From positions 89,034 through 153,033 of the forward strand of contig JAGFNQ010007724.1 of NCBI GenBank assembly GCA_024364735.1: a stretch of 64,000 nucleotides of DNA. Direction: 5' to 3'. Positions 11,028-23,100 of the stretch are shown piece by piece. The notes beneath the pieces were generated by a model that did not search any database, was not told the DNA's origin, and worked only from the letters and a program-made list of their open reading frames with translations. A program made the translations under genes and the position numbers. The stretch is from Boesenbergia rotunda. Its lineage: Eukaryota; Streptophyta; Magnoliopsida; Zingiberales; Zingiberaceae. The stretch's first letter is position 1; the number at the start of each line of letters is the position of its first letter.

Positions 11028-13755
11028 TGTCACGCCCCGAGACCCAGGAGCCGCTGATCCAATAGAAAATCGGACAGCACCTCCCCTGTCCGGCGGACAA
11101 TTTTACACATACACACAGATAATATAACCTGTATACAATATATATAGCACAACCACGCAGTTTAAAGGGCCTCAGGCCTCAGATATATGCAAAACCAACA
11201 GTTATATGATTATAACTATCGAAAAACCAAATCCGAACTCACCTGAGCTGCCAGGGGGCAGGAACAAAGCCAAAACCGAACGAAGTCCAACATAGGACTC
11301 AAAAGTACAATACCTTCAAACAGAACGTGCATACATGTTCAAAACATACAGCGGAAGCATAGGAATGCTACAGGGTCCATAACAAAACAAGGAAAACCAA
11401 AAAGGGCTCCTCGGGAGCTGGGGACTGGCGGCTCGGGATCTCCTCGCAGACATCAACCTGAAATAAATATATATGGCAACGGGGTGAGTCCATAGCTCAG
11501 CGGATACCCAATAGATATGCATAGAAAGTTATACTAACAACAAGAGTTCTACTAATACAGTCTCATATCAACAATAGGGAAAGACTGGAACTGAAAATAC
11601 TGGGTAGGTACATACCTGAATCCATCCAACCTATACAGAGGGTAAGAAATACCAAAAGAAGACAAATAGGCATATAGTCTCAGATAACAAGTCTCCAGAA
11701 TATGCGATGTCAAACAAGTGCAGCAAATAAGTGCAGCAAACAATGCACGATGCAAAATATGCACATGGTGCAATGACATGTGTCACCCCTGACACCAGAC
11801 AGATCAACGTACACCTGTCATAGGGACGTCTGAACGGGTAGGGCTATGACAACTGTACACCCTGCCATCACTGCTCCTGAGTGACCGGGTGGACAGGATG
11901 CTGGTGGAGACTCCGCTCCGACCCCAAGCAATGGGGGAGTCAAGCTCTCATCTCCTCGTGGCTCAGTACGAGAAGGGATCCCTGGCTGCTACCACGCCCG
12001 CGCTCACCCTCCAAATAGTGGCCGAACGGAGCAATACAGGGCAAATGCACACATCTACGGTATCCACTAACCCATGAGTGGCCGTGTGTGCCCGTCATGT
12101 ACCGGAAGACGATTAGGCTCAACCACAAGGGAGTCGCTGATCGCCGGCATGCAACAGTGCAAGGATGGTGTATGATAGATACACATACCTCCCTCCCCAA
12201 GTCCTCAGTATGCTAAGTCTCAGTCTGAAATCCTATAACAGGAAATACAGGTATCCTACAAGGTATACTGAACTGAAATACCGATCCCTCAAGGTCAAAT
12301 GCAAGAGATACCCTACGATATCTAAGCATACATGTAGAGATGACAATACTAGAGACTGTATGGAACTAACAGCATAATAACTCAAGGATAAACAACAAGT
12401 ATCCAGAACTGACCTAATAAACAGGGGTAAACCACAATATCCAGATCAAACATAATAACCAGGGATAGCGTAGGATCTTACTGCTATCTATAACATTCTA
12501 TGCATAACAAAATGACAATATCAAAATAGATAAGTCAAAGGGTACCCGCCTCCGAATAGGTGAAGTCCGTATCAACGAGACAGAACCACCCGTCAAAATA
12601 AGTAGCAATAAATCCGATCAAGCTCCTGTATCAAGGACGTAATTAATTAGCTATTCCAACATTAACAACTAGCTAATTAAACCCTAATTTGTTTTAGGGT
12701 TAACCGAATCCATTTCTTTCTATTTAATTTCCTTTAATTAAATAGAAGGTTCCTAATTACCCCATGTAATTAAAATTAGGCTCAATCCTAAATGCGCATT
12801 CCCCACACGTAGGTTATTAGGGTTAAGCTTCAGGCTAAACCCAATCTCAACCCAATCCTTCAATTGACATCAAGGATCTGGAGCAGAGCAAACAAAAGAA
12901 CTCAGTAGCAATCTAAAACATAAAGCTCACAACCGGATCCCACATAGAAGCAAACCAACAACCCACACTGAGCTCACGTAAATGGAAATGATCAAGTCAG
13001 CTCTTCACCAATCCATAGCTCCTAATTCAGATCAAACAAATTTCCAATTCGACTTGTCCTTACCTGGTCTGGCGAGTTAGCTACTGAACCAGTGAATCCC
13101 TTCTTCCTGGCCGCCCCTCATGAACCTGGGATCCATTCCACGTGCTTGACAGAAAATCACAGCAAGGGAAGAGGAAATCGATCCCTAAATAGACCCAGAG
13201 ATGATATCACCATCACGACACAACACAAAACCGATCCCTAGTGGCCAAAGTTGAGATTCACATAATCAATTGCTTACCTAGATGAAGGCAACCCTAGATC
13301 GAAGCAAGAAATAGGCGCATCTCCAAGGTTTAAGCTACCGAGAGAAGTACCCGGCCGATTGAGGTAGCCACTATCCTCGCCCTCAGCCCCTGCGTGATGC
13401 CGGCACACTCGTCCAATGGAAGAAGACTCATCCACTAGATGAAGACACAAGGGAGGCTCGGGTGCAGAGGAGTTGCGGGCTAGGGTTCGCGAGAAGGGAG
13501 AAGGAGTCGGGGAGAGCTGCGGCTTGGCTTCGATCGGGTAGGGAAGAGGTGGCTGCGGCGCAAACCGAGCCCTAATCGGTTTTTATATGGGCCTTTTGCA
13601 CTTTAGTCCAAACAAATTATGCCTAATCACAAAACCACCCCTAGGGTCTTAATTCCTTATCCATTACACCCTTAAAATTAGTCCCAGAGCCCGAAAAAAA
13701 TTCTAGGAACTTTCCGAAAAATTTCCGGAGTAGAACAAACGTGTCGGATTCAACA
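11028..13755 (-). repeat. 3' LTR of the chromovirus
   Basis: 2728 bp, TG...CA, nearly identical to 19618-22343. The matching short frames in both LTRs (for example 11940-12200 and 20529-20789) reflect this duplication and are not genes. Confidence 0.95.
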
Positions 13756-13764
13756 TCCTCCCCC
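13756..13764 (-). promoter_or_regulatory. Polypurine tract of the chromovirus
   Basis: On the minus strand the bases directly next to the 3' LTR read GGGGGAGGA. This is the expected primer for plus-strand DNA synthesis. Confidence 0.85.
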
Positions 13765-13865
13765 ACTAATAAAAATTTGGTCCCCAAATTTCGCTATTCA
13801 CTACAATAAACACTATAAAGGAGTATGCTGATATGAATACTGAACAGTAACTAACCATACATACC

Positions 13866-16800
13866 TCAAGTGAATAAGTGGGGGTAGCGAGCTCGGATGA
13901 CATCCTCAAGCTCCCAGGTAGCCTCCTCATCTGAGTGATGCTGCCATCCGACTCTAACCAACCGGATGGTCTTGTTCCGCAACTGGCGCTCTCTGTAGCC
14001 CAAAATCCGGGTCGGAACCTCCTCATACGTCGTATCCGGCTGAAGGGAAATAGATACGTCTGACAGCACATGCGTAGGGTCTGGTATATACCGTCTCAGC
14101 ATCGATACATGAAATACGTCATGCACTCCAGATAGGGAAGGTGGTAATGCCAGACGGTAAGCTACTGCTCCAATCCTCTCCAAAATCTGGAAAGGGCCAA
14201 TGTATCGCGGAGCAAGCTTACCTCGGAGACCGAATCTCTTCACCCCTTTCGTGGGTGAAACACGAAGGAACACATGGTCACCAATGGAGAACTCCAGAGG
14301 TCTCCGTCTCCGATCCGCATAACTCTTCTGTCGATCCTGTGCCTCGGACATCCGTCGTCTAACGGTACGGACCAACTCCGCCTCAAACTGTGCTCTCTGA
14401 GGTCCTAGCAACTGGGACTCTCCAACCTCCTCCCAAAGGGTGGGTGTCCGACAAGGCCTACCATACAACGCCTCATACGGTGCCATCTGTATAGCCGCAT
14501 GATAGCTGTTGTTGTAGGCAAACTCAACCAGGTGTAGATGATCCTCCCAGCTGCCTCCGAAATCCACAACACAAGCTCTCAATAGGTCCTCTAGAGTCTG
14601 AATAGTCCGCTCTGACTGCCCGTCGGTCTGCGGATGGAAAGCGGTACTGAACCTCAACTCGGTACCCATGGCCCGCTGTAGACTCTGCCAAAAACGTGAT
14701 GTGAAGCGAGGGTCTCGGTCTGATATAATACTCATCGGAACACCATGCAGCCGAACAATCTCTCTACAATATAGCTCTGCTAGTCTGTCCAAGGAGTCTG
14801 TCCTCCGAATGGCCAAAAAGTGTGCAGATTTGGTTAATCGATCAACGATCACCCAAATCGCATCGTGTCCTCGCTGAGTCCTCGGTAGTCCCATCACGAA
14901 GTCCATAGTAATGTGTTCCCACTTCCACTCGGGAATGGGAATCCTCTGAAGTAGTCCAGCAGGTCTCTGGCGCTCAGCCTTAACCTGCTGGCAAACTAGA
15001 CATCTAGCTACAAAATCCGCGATGTCTTTCTTCATGCCGTTCCACCAGTAGGAACGCCTCAGGTCTCGGTACATACGGGTCCCGCCCGGGTGGATAGCAA
15101 AGCGAGAACGATGAGCCTCCTGCAGTAACTCCTCTCGGACCGGATGTGACTCGGGTACGCAAAGTCTCCCTCGGAAGTAGAGAGTACCCTCGTCATCTCT
15201 GGTGAACTCAGGCTGCTGTGCTGAAGCTATCTGGCTGCCAAGGGACTGCAGGTGCAGATCAGTGGCCTGGGCCTCTCGAATCCTCGTCCGGATGGAAGAC
15301 TGAGCAATCATAGTCACAAGAATACCCTGCTCAGTCCGTCCCTGCTCCTCTAAGCCCAACTCTGAGAAACCCTGAACTAGCTCGGTAACTGATGCCAGGA
15401 GGCAGGCCAAAGTCCCTCTGGACTTCCTGCTCAATGCGTCTGCCACGACATTAGCTTTCCCAGGGTGGTAGCTAATGGTGCAATCATAATCCTTAAGGAA
15501 CTCCATCCACCTCCTCTGTCGGAGGTTGAGCTCCTTCTGCGTAAACAAATATTTGAGACTCTTATGATCAGTGAAGATCTCAAAGGTAATACCGTACAGG
15601 TGGTGCCTCCAGATCTTCAGCGCAAAGATAATAGCTGCAAACTCTAAATCATGAACTGGGTAATTCTTCTCATGCTCCTTCAGCTGTCGAGAAGCATAAG
15701 ACACTACCCGCCCGTGCTGCATCAAAACTGCGCCTAACCCCTGATGAGATGCGTCGGTATACAACACGAATCCGTCCTCTCCTGATGGAAGAACGAGGAC
15801 GGGTGCCGTCACCAATCGCCGCTTCAGCTCCTGAAAGCTGGTCTCGCAAGCCTCTGTCCAAATGAACTTCACGCCTTTCCTAGTAAGGCGTGTCAGTGGC
15901 ACAGCAATAGTGGAAAATCCCTCTACAAATCGTCGGTAATATCCGGCCAAACCCAAGAAACTACGAACCTCAGTAACTGACTTCGGCTGCTCCCAGCTGG
16001 TAACAGCCTCGATTTTCTGGGGATCTACTGAGATGCCTCTGCTAGATACCACGTGTCCCAGAAAACCTACTGATGACAACCAGAAGGCACACTTGCTGAA
16101 CTTCGCATATAGACGCTCTCGTCTGAGAGTCTCCAATACGATGCGAAGATGCTGTGCATGCTCCTCCTCAGAATGTGAGTAAACTAAGATGTCATCAATG
16201 AATACTATGACGAACTGATCCAGATACTGCAGAAATACACGGTTCATCAAGTCCATGAATACCGCTGGAGCATTGGTAAGCCCAAATGGCATTACCAAAA
16301 ACTCATAGTGTCCATATCTGGTGCGGAACGCTGTCTTCTGGACGTCTGACCCTCTGACCCTCAACTGATGATATCCGGATCGCAGATCAATCCTGGAATA
16401 CACAGATGTGCCCCTGAGCTGATCAAACAAATCCTCAATCCGTGGTAGGGGGTACTTATTCTTGATGGTCACTGCATTCAACTGTCGGTAGTCGATGCAC
16501 AACCTCAAAGAACCATCTTTCTTCTTCACGAAGAGAACTGGGGAACCCCATGGTGAGACGCTAGGTCTGATGAATCCCCTGTCCAATAACTCCTGGAGTT
16601 GGACCTTCAGCTCGTCCAACTCTCTCGGTGCCATGCGGTATGGAGCTTTCGATGCCGGAGAAGTCCCCGGTATCAGCTCAATAGTAAACTCCACTTGCCT
16701 CCTGGGAGGCAAACCTGGTAGCTCCTCTGGAAATACGTCCTGATATTCTCGGACCACTGGGACGTCCGAGAGCGGAGGGCTACTGCTGTCGTCGGTGCTA

Positions 16801-19247
16801 ATAAATGACAGTAGGAAACCCTGACATCCGCGAGATAGTAGTCTCTGTGCCTGAAGCACAGAAATAACCGATAAGCCCTCATCCCTGATGCCAGTGAAAT
16901 CCCACGAGGGTTGGTCCGGAGGCCGGAAGGTGACCACCCTCATCTGGCAATCGACTGTGGCATGATACGCTGTAAGGATGTCCATACCAATAATGATATC
17001 GAAGTCCACCATCTCCAGAACTAACAAATTAACCGTGAGGGTAATACTACCGAAATCTAGTGGGCAAGCTCTGACCTCCTGTGTAATACTCAAGATCTCC
17101 CCTGAGGGTAAGGATACAGATAACCCCTGTAGTCTAGTGGTGGCCAATCTACCAATCCTACTCATGAATATCCGCGATATGAAGGAGTAAGAACTACCTG
17201 TATCAACTAATAGCTCAGCAGGAAAGGCATAAAGAGAAATAGTACCGCGGAATACCGATCCGTCGGCTCGCTGGGCCTCCTCCCGCGTGACAGCATATAT
17301 CCGACCAGTCTCAGGCGGTGGTGGTGGTGGTACTACTGGGTACTGCTGCGATGGGCCGGCTGGGTACTGCTGAGGTGGGAACTGCATCTGAGACTGATGC
17401 TGCTGAACTGACCCTCCCATCGGGTACTGAGGCTGCTGAACTGATCCTCCCACCGGGTACTGAGGCTGCTGCATGACAGACTGATAAACTGGATAGGTCT
17501 GCTGTGGAGGTCCTGCCGCTGAGCTCTGGGATGAGGCTGGAGTGTAACTGGCCTCATGTCCTAGCATACCGTAGGCAGGTGCTGGTGGGGCGGCATACGG
17601 CTGGCGGAATGAAGGCTGAGTCCTCCGTCCGCCTCTATGAGCTCCTGACTGCCCCGAATGTCCAGTCTGGCTAGTGGCTCCTGTCCTCTCATTCTGTGCC
17701 TTCAAGGCACAGTCCCGGCTCACGTGTCCTGGTAGTCTGCAGTAGTAGCATACGGCCTGCTCCAGGCGACAGTCTGCTACTATGTGCTCTCGAGATCCGC
17801 AACGGATACAGTAAGATGGCTGTGCGGTCTTCTTCCGGTCCTGCTGAGAGGACTGGAAGGATCCGGTAGAAGAACGTCTCGACTTCTGGGGCCCAGAGGA
17901 TGCCCCAGAAGTGCCAGAAGCTGCCTGAGTGTGGCGGCCACGCTTCTGTCCAGTAGTCTGCGGCTGCTGTGGCTGAGCTGAGTCCGTCGTAGCCTGTTTC
18001 CCCTTCTTCTTACCCCCAAATAATCTGTGCTGAGTCATCTCAATAACGAGCGCTCGCTCTAAGGCCTCTCGGTAGGAGGTCGGGACAAATCCTGACATCC
18101 GAGTCTGAATATATGGCGCTAGGCCCATATGGAACTGAGTCATCCTCTCTAGGTCATCTGCAACCAGGTGTGGGCAATACTCTGATAGACGGGTAAACTC
18201 CGCCTCATACTCCAGTACTGATAAGTCTCCTTGCTTGAGAAATATAAAATCCTGTCGTCTAGCCATGCGGAACGATACTGGAAGGTATCTCACCTCAAAC
18301 GCCTCCCGGAATGTGTCCCAGGTGACAAACTCCTCACCAATAACGGTCTGCTGCGTAGACCACCATGCATATGCCTGATCTCGCAGGTGATAAATGGCCA
18401 GCTCAGCCTTCTCCCATTCTGAACACGTCAGATAACGGAAGGTACTCTCAAGTGTCCTGATCCACTCACGGGCCACAGCTGGATCTGGTCCTCCCTGGAA
18501 TAGAGTGAATCGGCCCTTTACGGACGCCGCCAATATCGGAATCCGGGCTCGATCTCGAATGCCGCCGGTAAGAGCAAGTGCTGCAGGGGGCACGGTGGAA
18601 CATCCTGGGGCAGGAATCATAGAAGGAGCCGCAGGCATAGCCGGGGTGGACACCCCAGGTGGTACCACCGGTACAGTAGGAAATCCCGGGGCAACAAATG
18701 CCGGTGGAACTGAAGGGAGCACCGGGGCCTGCACCGTAGTCGGAATAGTGGGGTACGCTGCAGTAGTCATAGCCGGGGGTGCAGTCGCATACGTCGGTGC
18801 TGGTACGGCTGATGGCACAGTCTGATAGTATAGACCTGGTGCTGCTGGGGGAACTGTAGAGTACATCGGAGCAAGTATAGGCGTCTCCGATGGTGTAGGG
18901 GGAATAACCGGGGCAGATACCACCGCGGTAACTGCAGGCTGCCTCGGAATGGGTGTCTCTGATGGAACTGCCGGGAATATCGGTGCAGATCCTACAGGTA
19001 CCGAATGGGTCGGCAGTGGTACGGCTGCTGACACAGTAAATACTACCGGAGTAGACACTGGAGGCGGGGCAGTAGGAACTGCTGATAGAAAAGGTGTAGG
19101 GGCCCTCTGAGTCGGGGAACCCTGACCTCTCTGGAGGTCCTGCGAAGTCTGACCTCGGCTATCCAACTCTCTCTCTGCTGGCTCTACCGCCGAAGGCTCT
19201 AAGGTCTCCTTACGTGGCCGTCCCCGACCACGTCTCAGTACAGGCAT
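13866..19247 (-). CDS. Chromovirus gag-pol polyprotein
   Basis: A single open frame of 1793 codons runs from the ATG at 19247 (MPVLRRGRGRPRKE); the frame stays open upstream to 19433, but the downstream ATG better suits a basic gag start. In order it has a proline/alanine-rich N-terminus, a retrotransposon gag domain, two CCHC knuckles (CX2CX4HX4C, near residues 480-515) and an aspartic protease (VDTGSS, about 680). Next come the reverse transcriptase (catalytic FIDDIL, about 1015), RNase H (YTDAS, about 1160), and integrase with an HHCC zinc site and a D, DX35E triad (about 1447, 1510, 1545). A C-terminal chromodomain-like segment (about 1735-1793, WELEDVIRARYPHLF) is typical of Tekay/Del chromoviruses. 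I see no stop or frameshift. The protein would form virus-like particles, copy the element RNA and integrate it, perhaps guided to heterochromatin by the chromodomain. Confidence 0.95.
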   Translation of the reverse strand: MPVLRRGRGRPRKETLEPSAVEPAERELDSRGQTSQDLQRGQGSPTQRAPTPFLSAVPTAPPPVSTPVVFTVSAAVPLPTHSVPVGSAPIFPAVPSETPIPRQPAVTAVVSAPVIPPTPSETPILAPMYSTVPPAAPGLYYQTVPSAVPAPTYATAPPAMTTAAYPTIPTTVQAPVLPSVPPAFVAPGFPTVPVVPPGVSTPAMPAAPSMIPAPGCSTVPPAALALTGGIRDRARIPILAASVKGRFTLFQGGPDPAVAREWIRTLESTFRYLTCSEWEKAELAIYHLRDQAYAWWSTQQTVIGEEFVTWDTFREAFEVRYLPVSFRMARRQDFIFLKQGDLSVLEYEAEFTRLSEYCPHLVADDLERMTQFHMGLAPYIQTRMSGFVPTSYREALERALVIEMTQHRLFGGKKKGKQATTDSAQPQQPQTTGQKRGRHTQAASGTSGASSGPQKSRRSSTGSFQSSQQDRKKTAQPSYCIRCGSREHIVADCRLEQAVCYYCRLPGHVSRDCALKAQNERTGATSQTGHSGQSGAHRGGRRTQPSFRQPYAAPPAPAYGMLGHEASYTPASSQSSAAGPPQQTYPVYQSVMQQPQYPVGGSVQQPQYPMGGSVQQHQSQMQFPPQQYPAGPSQQYPVVPPPPPPETGRIYAVTREEAQRADGSVFRGTISLYAFPAELLVDTGSSYSFISRIFMSRIGRLATTRLQGLSVSLPSGEILSITQEVRACPLDFGSITLTVNLLVLEMVDFDIIIGMDILTAYHATVDCQMRVVTFRPPDQPSWDFTGIRDEGLSVISVLQAQRLLSRGCQGFLLSFISTDDSSSPPLSDVPVVREYQDVFPEELPGLPPRRQVEFTIELIPGTSPASKAPYRMAPRELDELKVQLQELLDRGFIRPSVSPWGSPVLFVKKKDGSLRLCIDYRQLNAVTIKNKYPLPRIEDLFDQLRGTSVYSRIDLRSGYHQLRVRGSDVQKTAFRTRYGHYEFLVMPFGLTNAPAVFMDLMNRVFLQYLDQFVIVFIDDILVYSHSEEEHAQHLRIVLETLRRERLYAKFSKCAFWLSSVGFLGHVVSSRGISVDPQKIEAVTSWEQPKSVTEVRSFLGLAGYYRRFVEGFSTIAVPLTRLTRKGVKFIWTEACETSFQELKRRLVTAPVLVLPSGEDGFVLYTDASHQGLGAVLMQHGRVVSYASRQLKEHEKNYPVHDLEFAAIIFALKIWRHHLYGITFEIFTDHKSLKYLFTQKELNLRQRRWMEFLKDYDCTISYHPGKANVVADALSRKSRGTLACLLASVTELVQGFSELGLEEQGRTEQGILVTMIAQSSIRTRIREAQATDLHLQSLGSQIASAQQPEFTRDDEGTLYFRGRLCVPESHPVREELLQEAHRSRFAIHPGGTRMYRDLRRSYWWNGMKKDIADFVARCLVCQQVKAERQRPAGLLQRIPIPEWKWEHITMDFVMGLPRTQRGHDAIWVIVDRLTKSAHFLAIRRTDSLDRLAELYCREIVRLHGVPMSIISDRDPRFTSRFWQSLQRAMGTELRFSTAFHPQTDGQSERTIQTLEDLLRACVVDFGGSWEDHLHLVEFAYNNSYHAAIQMAPYEALYGRPCRTPTLWEEVGESQLLGPQRAQFEAELVRTVRRRMSEAQDRQKSYADRRRRPLEFSIGDHVFLRVSPTKGVKRFGLRGKLAPRYIGPFQILERIGAVAYRLALPPSLSGVHDVFHVSMLRRYIPDPTHVLSDVSISLQPDTTYEEVPTRILGYRERQLRNKTIRLVRVGWQHHSDEEATWELEDVIRARYPHLFT

Positions 19248-19597
19248 ATGAGCATCTCGCGTCATACCTGTTACATTATTAACGAGTATTAAAACCCAAA
19301 ACCAAGAGGCTAACCTTAATTTACCTATTTGCTGCCTGGAGAAGTCCTGTCGCTGCCAAGTCCCCAAATTGTCGTCGCATCGCAACCATGGCTTTAAAAA
19401 AAATCCGTAATGTACTCGGATGAATAACATCAAACCCGAGCTCCGACACCTACCAGTACAGTGTCCGATTTAAAATCCGAGAAATCCACGAATCGATGGT
19501 ATCCCGCATCCTGGGCTTGATACCAAAAATACCAAAAATAAATTGGTACCAGATAAACACCGTGAATCCCGTAAAACACGTAGGCATCGAAACCTAC

Positions 19598-19609
19598 GCT
19601 CTGATACCA
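19598..19609 (-). promoter_or_regulatory. Primer binding site, tRNA-iMet type
   Basis: The minus strand reads TGGTATCAGAGC, the standard complement to the 3' end of initiator tRNA-Met. It is separated by eight bases from the 5' LTR. Confidence 0.93.
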
Positions 19610-19617
19610 AAATAAAT

Positions 19618-22343
19618 TGTCACGCCCCGAGACCCAGGAGCCGCTGATCCAATAGAAAATCGGACAGCACCTCCCCTGTCCGGCGGACAATTTACACATA
19701 CACACAGATAATATAACCTGTATACAATATATATAGCACAACCACGCAGTTTAAAGGGCCTCAGGCCTCAGATATATGCAAAACCAACAGTTATATGATT
19801 ATAACTATCGAAAAACCAAATCCGAACTCACCTGAGCTGCCAGGGGGCAGGAACAAAGCCAAAACCGAACGAAGTCCAACATAGGACTCAAAAGTACAAT
19901 ACCTTCAAACAGAACGTGCATACATGTTCAAAACATACAGCGGAAGCATAGGAATGCTACAGGGTCCATAACAAAACAAGGAAAACCAAAAAGGGCTCCT
20001 CGGGAGCTGGGGACTGGCGGCTCGGGATCTCCTCGCAGACATCAACCTGAAATAAATATATATGGCAACGGGGTGAGTCCATAGCTCAGCGGATACCCAA
20101 TAGATATGCATAGAAAGTTATACTAACAACAAGAGTTCTACTAATACAGTCTCATATCAACAATAGGGAAAGACTGGAACTGAAAATACTGGGTAGGTAC
20201 ATACCTGAATCCATCCAACCTATACAGAGGGTAAGAAATACCAAAAGAAGACAAATAGGCATATAGTCTCAGATAACAAGTCTCCAGAATATGCGATGTC
20301 AAACAAGTGCAGCAAATAAGTGCAGCAAACAATGCACGATGCAAAATATGCACATGGTGCAATGACATGTGTCACCCCTGACACCAGACAGATCAACGTA
20401 CACCTGTCATAGGGACGTCTGAACGGGTAGGGCTATGACAACTGTACACCCTGCCATCACTGCTCCTGAGTGACCGGGTGGACAGGATGCTGGTGGAGAC
20501 TCCGCTCCGACCCCAAGCAATGGGGGAGTCAAGCTCTCATCTCCTCGTGGCTCAGTACGAGAAGGGATCCCTGGCTGCTACCACGCCCGCGCTCACCCTC
20601 CAAATAGTGGCCGAACGGAGCAATACAGGGCAAATGCACACATCTACGGTATCCACTAACCCATGAGTGGCCGTGTGTGCCCGTCATGTACCGGAAGACG
20701 ATTAGGCTCAACCACAAGGGAGTCGCTGATCGCCGGCATGCAACAGTGCAAGGATGGTGTATGATAGATACACATACCTCCCTCCCCAAGTCCTCAGTAT
20801 GCTAAGTCTCAGTCTGAAATCCTATAACAGGAAATACAGGTATCCTACAAGGTATACTGAACTGAAATACCGATCCCTCAAGGTCAAATGCAAGAGATAC
20901 CCTACGATATCTAAGCATACATGTAGAGATGACAATACTAGAGACTGTATGGAACTAACAGCATAATAACTCAAGGATAAACAACAAGTATCCAGAACTG
21001 ACCTAATAAACAGGGGTAAACCACAATATCCAGATCAAACATAATAACCAGGGATAGCGTAGGATCTTACTGCTATCTATAACATTCTATGCATAACAAA
21101 ATGACAATATCAAAATAGATAAGTCAAAGGGTACCCGCCTCCGAATAGGTGAAGTCCGTATCAACGAGACAGAACCACCCGTCAAATAAGTAGCAATAAA
21201 TCCGATCAAGCTCCTGTATCAAGGATGTAATTAATTAGCTATTCCAACATTAACAACTAGCTAATTAATCCCTAATTTGTTTTAGGGTTAACCGAATCCA
21301 TTTCTTTCTATTTAATTTCCTTTAATTAAATAGAAGGTTCCTAATTACCCCATGTAATTAAAATTAGGCTCAATCCTAAATGCGCATTCCCCACACGTAG
21401 GTTATTAGGGTTAAGCTTCAGGCTAAACCCAATCTCAACCCAATCCTTCAATTGACATCAAGGATCTGGAGCAGAGCAAACAAAAGAACTCAGTAGCAAT
21501 CTAAAACATAAAGCTCACAACCGGATCCCACATAGAAGCAAACCAACAACCCACACTGAGCTCACGTAAATGGAAATGATCAAGTCAGCTCTTCACCAAT
21601 CCATAGCTCCTAATTCAGATCAAACAAATTTCCAATTCGACTTGTCCTTACCTGGTCTGGCGAGTTAGCTACTGAACCAGTGAATCCCTTCTTCCTGGCC
21701 GCCCCTCATGAACCTGGGATCCATTCCACGTGCTTGACAGAAAATCACAGCAAGGGAAGAGGAAATCGATCCCTAAATAGACCCAGAGATGATATCACCA
21801 TCACGACACAACACAAAACCGATCCCTAGTGGCCAAAGTTGAGATTCACATAATCAATTGCTTACCTAGATGAAGGCAACCCTAGATCGAAGCAAGAAAT
21901 AGGCGCATCTCCAAGGTTTAAGCTACCGAGAGAAGTACCCGGCCGATTGAGGTAGCCACTATCCTCGCCCTCAGCCCCTGCGTGATGCCGGCACACTCGT
22001 CCAATGGAAGAAGACTCATCCACTAGATGAAGACACAAGGGAGGCTCGGGTGCAGAGGAGTTGCGGGCTAGGGTTCGCGAGAAGGGAGAAGGAGTCGGGG
22101 AGAGCTGCGGCTTGGCTTCGATCGGGTAGGGAAGAGGTGGCTGCGGCGCAAACCGAGCCCTAATCGGTTTTTATATGGGCCTTTTGCACTTTAGTCCAAA
22201 CAAATTATGCCTAATCACAAAACCACCCCTAGGGTCTTAATTCCTTATCCATTACACCCTTAAAATTAGTCCCAGAGCCCGAAAAAAATTCTAGGAACTT
22301 TCCGAAAAATTTCCGGAGTAGAACAAACGTGTCGGATTCAACA
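19618..22343 (-). repeat. 5' LTR of the chromovirus
   Basis: 2726 bp. Differences from the other LTR that I can see are a missing T near 19690, a missing A near 21185, and substitutions near 21226 and 21270. A minus-strand TATA box at 22168-22176 would start the genomic RNA. Confidence 0.95.
22168..22176 (-). promoter_or_regulatory. TATA box of the chromovirus 5' LTR
   Basis: The minus strand reads ATATAAAAA within CCCATATAAAAACCGATTAG. The same box occurs in the 3' LTR at about 13580-13588. It is the only convincing core promoter in the LTR. Confidence 0.6.
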
Positions 22344-22461
22344 TATGCTATATGGATTATCTTGCAGATATTCATTAAGGTTTAAGTGGTCTCTAGAGAT
22401 GGAACTAACTTTTTCACATTTGTTGAAACTTATGGTAATAATGTTTATCTGAAGCTGACAG

Positions 22462-22538
22462 GTTGATAAGTTGACAATTCTTGCCGAATCTCTTGCCAAC
22501 TCTTCTTCAAAAGCAGAACAGCGTATCCTAGATCATAG
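22462..22538 (+). pseudogene. Exon of second captured gene (after the chromovirus)
   Basis: The exon lies between CTGACAG and a GT donor. It reads VDKLTILAESLANSSSKAEQ, then RILDH and a split arginine codon. It continues the frame of exon 9781-9891 when the chromovirus intron is removed, and has coiled-coil-like heptads. No function is assigned. Confidence 0.6.
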
Positions 22539-23100
22539 GTACAATGTTGCCTTTCCTTATCTATGAATCGCGAGATTGTAACTTGTTCACACCACCCTGT
22601 TAGCAATCAAGCACGCAAACTAGATTTATTATTTGTCCTAATGTTTACACAAAAAAAGTGGGATACTATTTATAATTGACTGTATTCTTGCAGATTCTTT
22701 AAATGTTGGTGCAAGCATATGTTGATCAATCTTGACAGCTTGCTAGTTACTTAGTAGTATTTATCTTGGTTGGCTCAGATGTTTTTAGGTTCTGTCCCTA
22801 GAATCTTGTAGACTGTCCTTGGTGTTGTTCCGCTTATGGATATGACTGAATCTGCAACCTAGTTCATTAGACATAGATCTTTTCAGTTAAAGAATGGGAG
22901 TGGCCTAGTAAGACTTGCCGTTGAGCGTTGTGCTCTGTATATTTTTCAGTTAACAAAAGGTCAGTGTTACATTGATTCTGTTTATCATAATCTCTAATAG
23001 TTCATCTAGGTATGCTTTATATTCTTTTAGTTGTCACATATGGAAGCAGTCTTATTTGTGTGTATATAATCTCTTATCCCAATTTATTATTTTTATGCAG
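22539..23100 (+). other. Intronic or decayed captured sequence, no gene seen
   Basis: A+T-rich with several potential AG acceptors. I found no exon that continues the preceding frame convincingly. Confidence 0.4.

Larger units (their letters stand above)
11028..22343 (-). mobile_element. Intact Tekay/Del-type chromovirus (Ty3/gypsy)
   Basis: The 11,316-bp element has LTRs 11028-13755 and 19618-22343 with termini TGTCACGCC...TTCAACA. It is flanked by TATGC on both sides (11023-11027 and 22344-22348). The primer binding site is complementary to tRNA-iMet, and a polypurine tract adjoins the 3' LTR. One long gag-pol frame is open. Comparing the LTRs by eye I found two substitutions and two 1-base indels over about 2.73 kb. 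At an assumed 1.3e-8 substitutions per site per year this implies tens of thousands of years. All parts needed for autonomous movement appear present. Confidence 0.96.

Noticed and set aside
11940..12200. 86-codon frame repeated at 20529-20789
   Set aside because: Both are the same place in the two chromovirus LTRs, with no domain.
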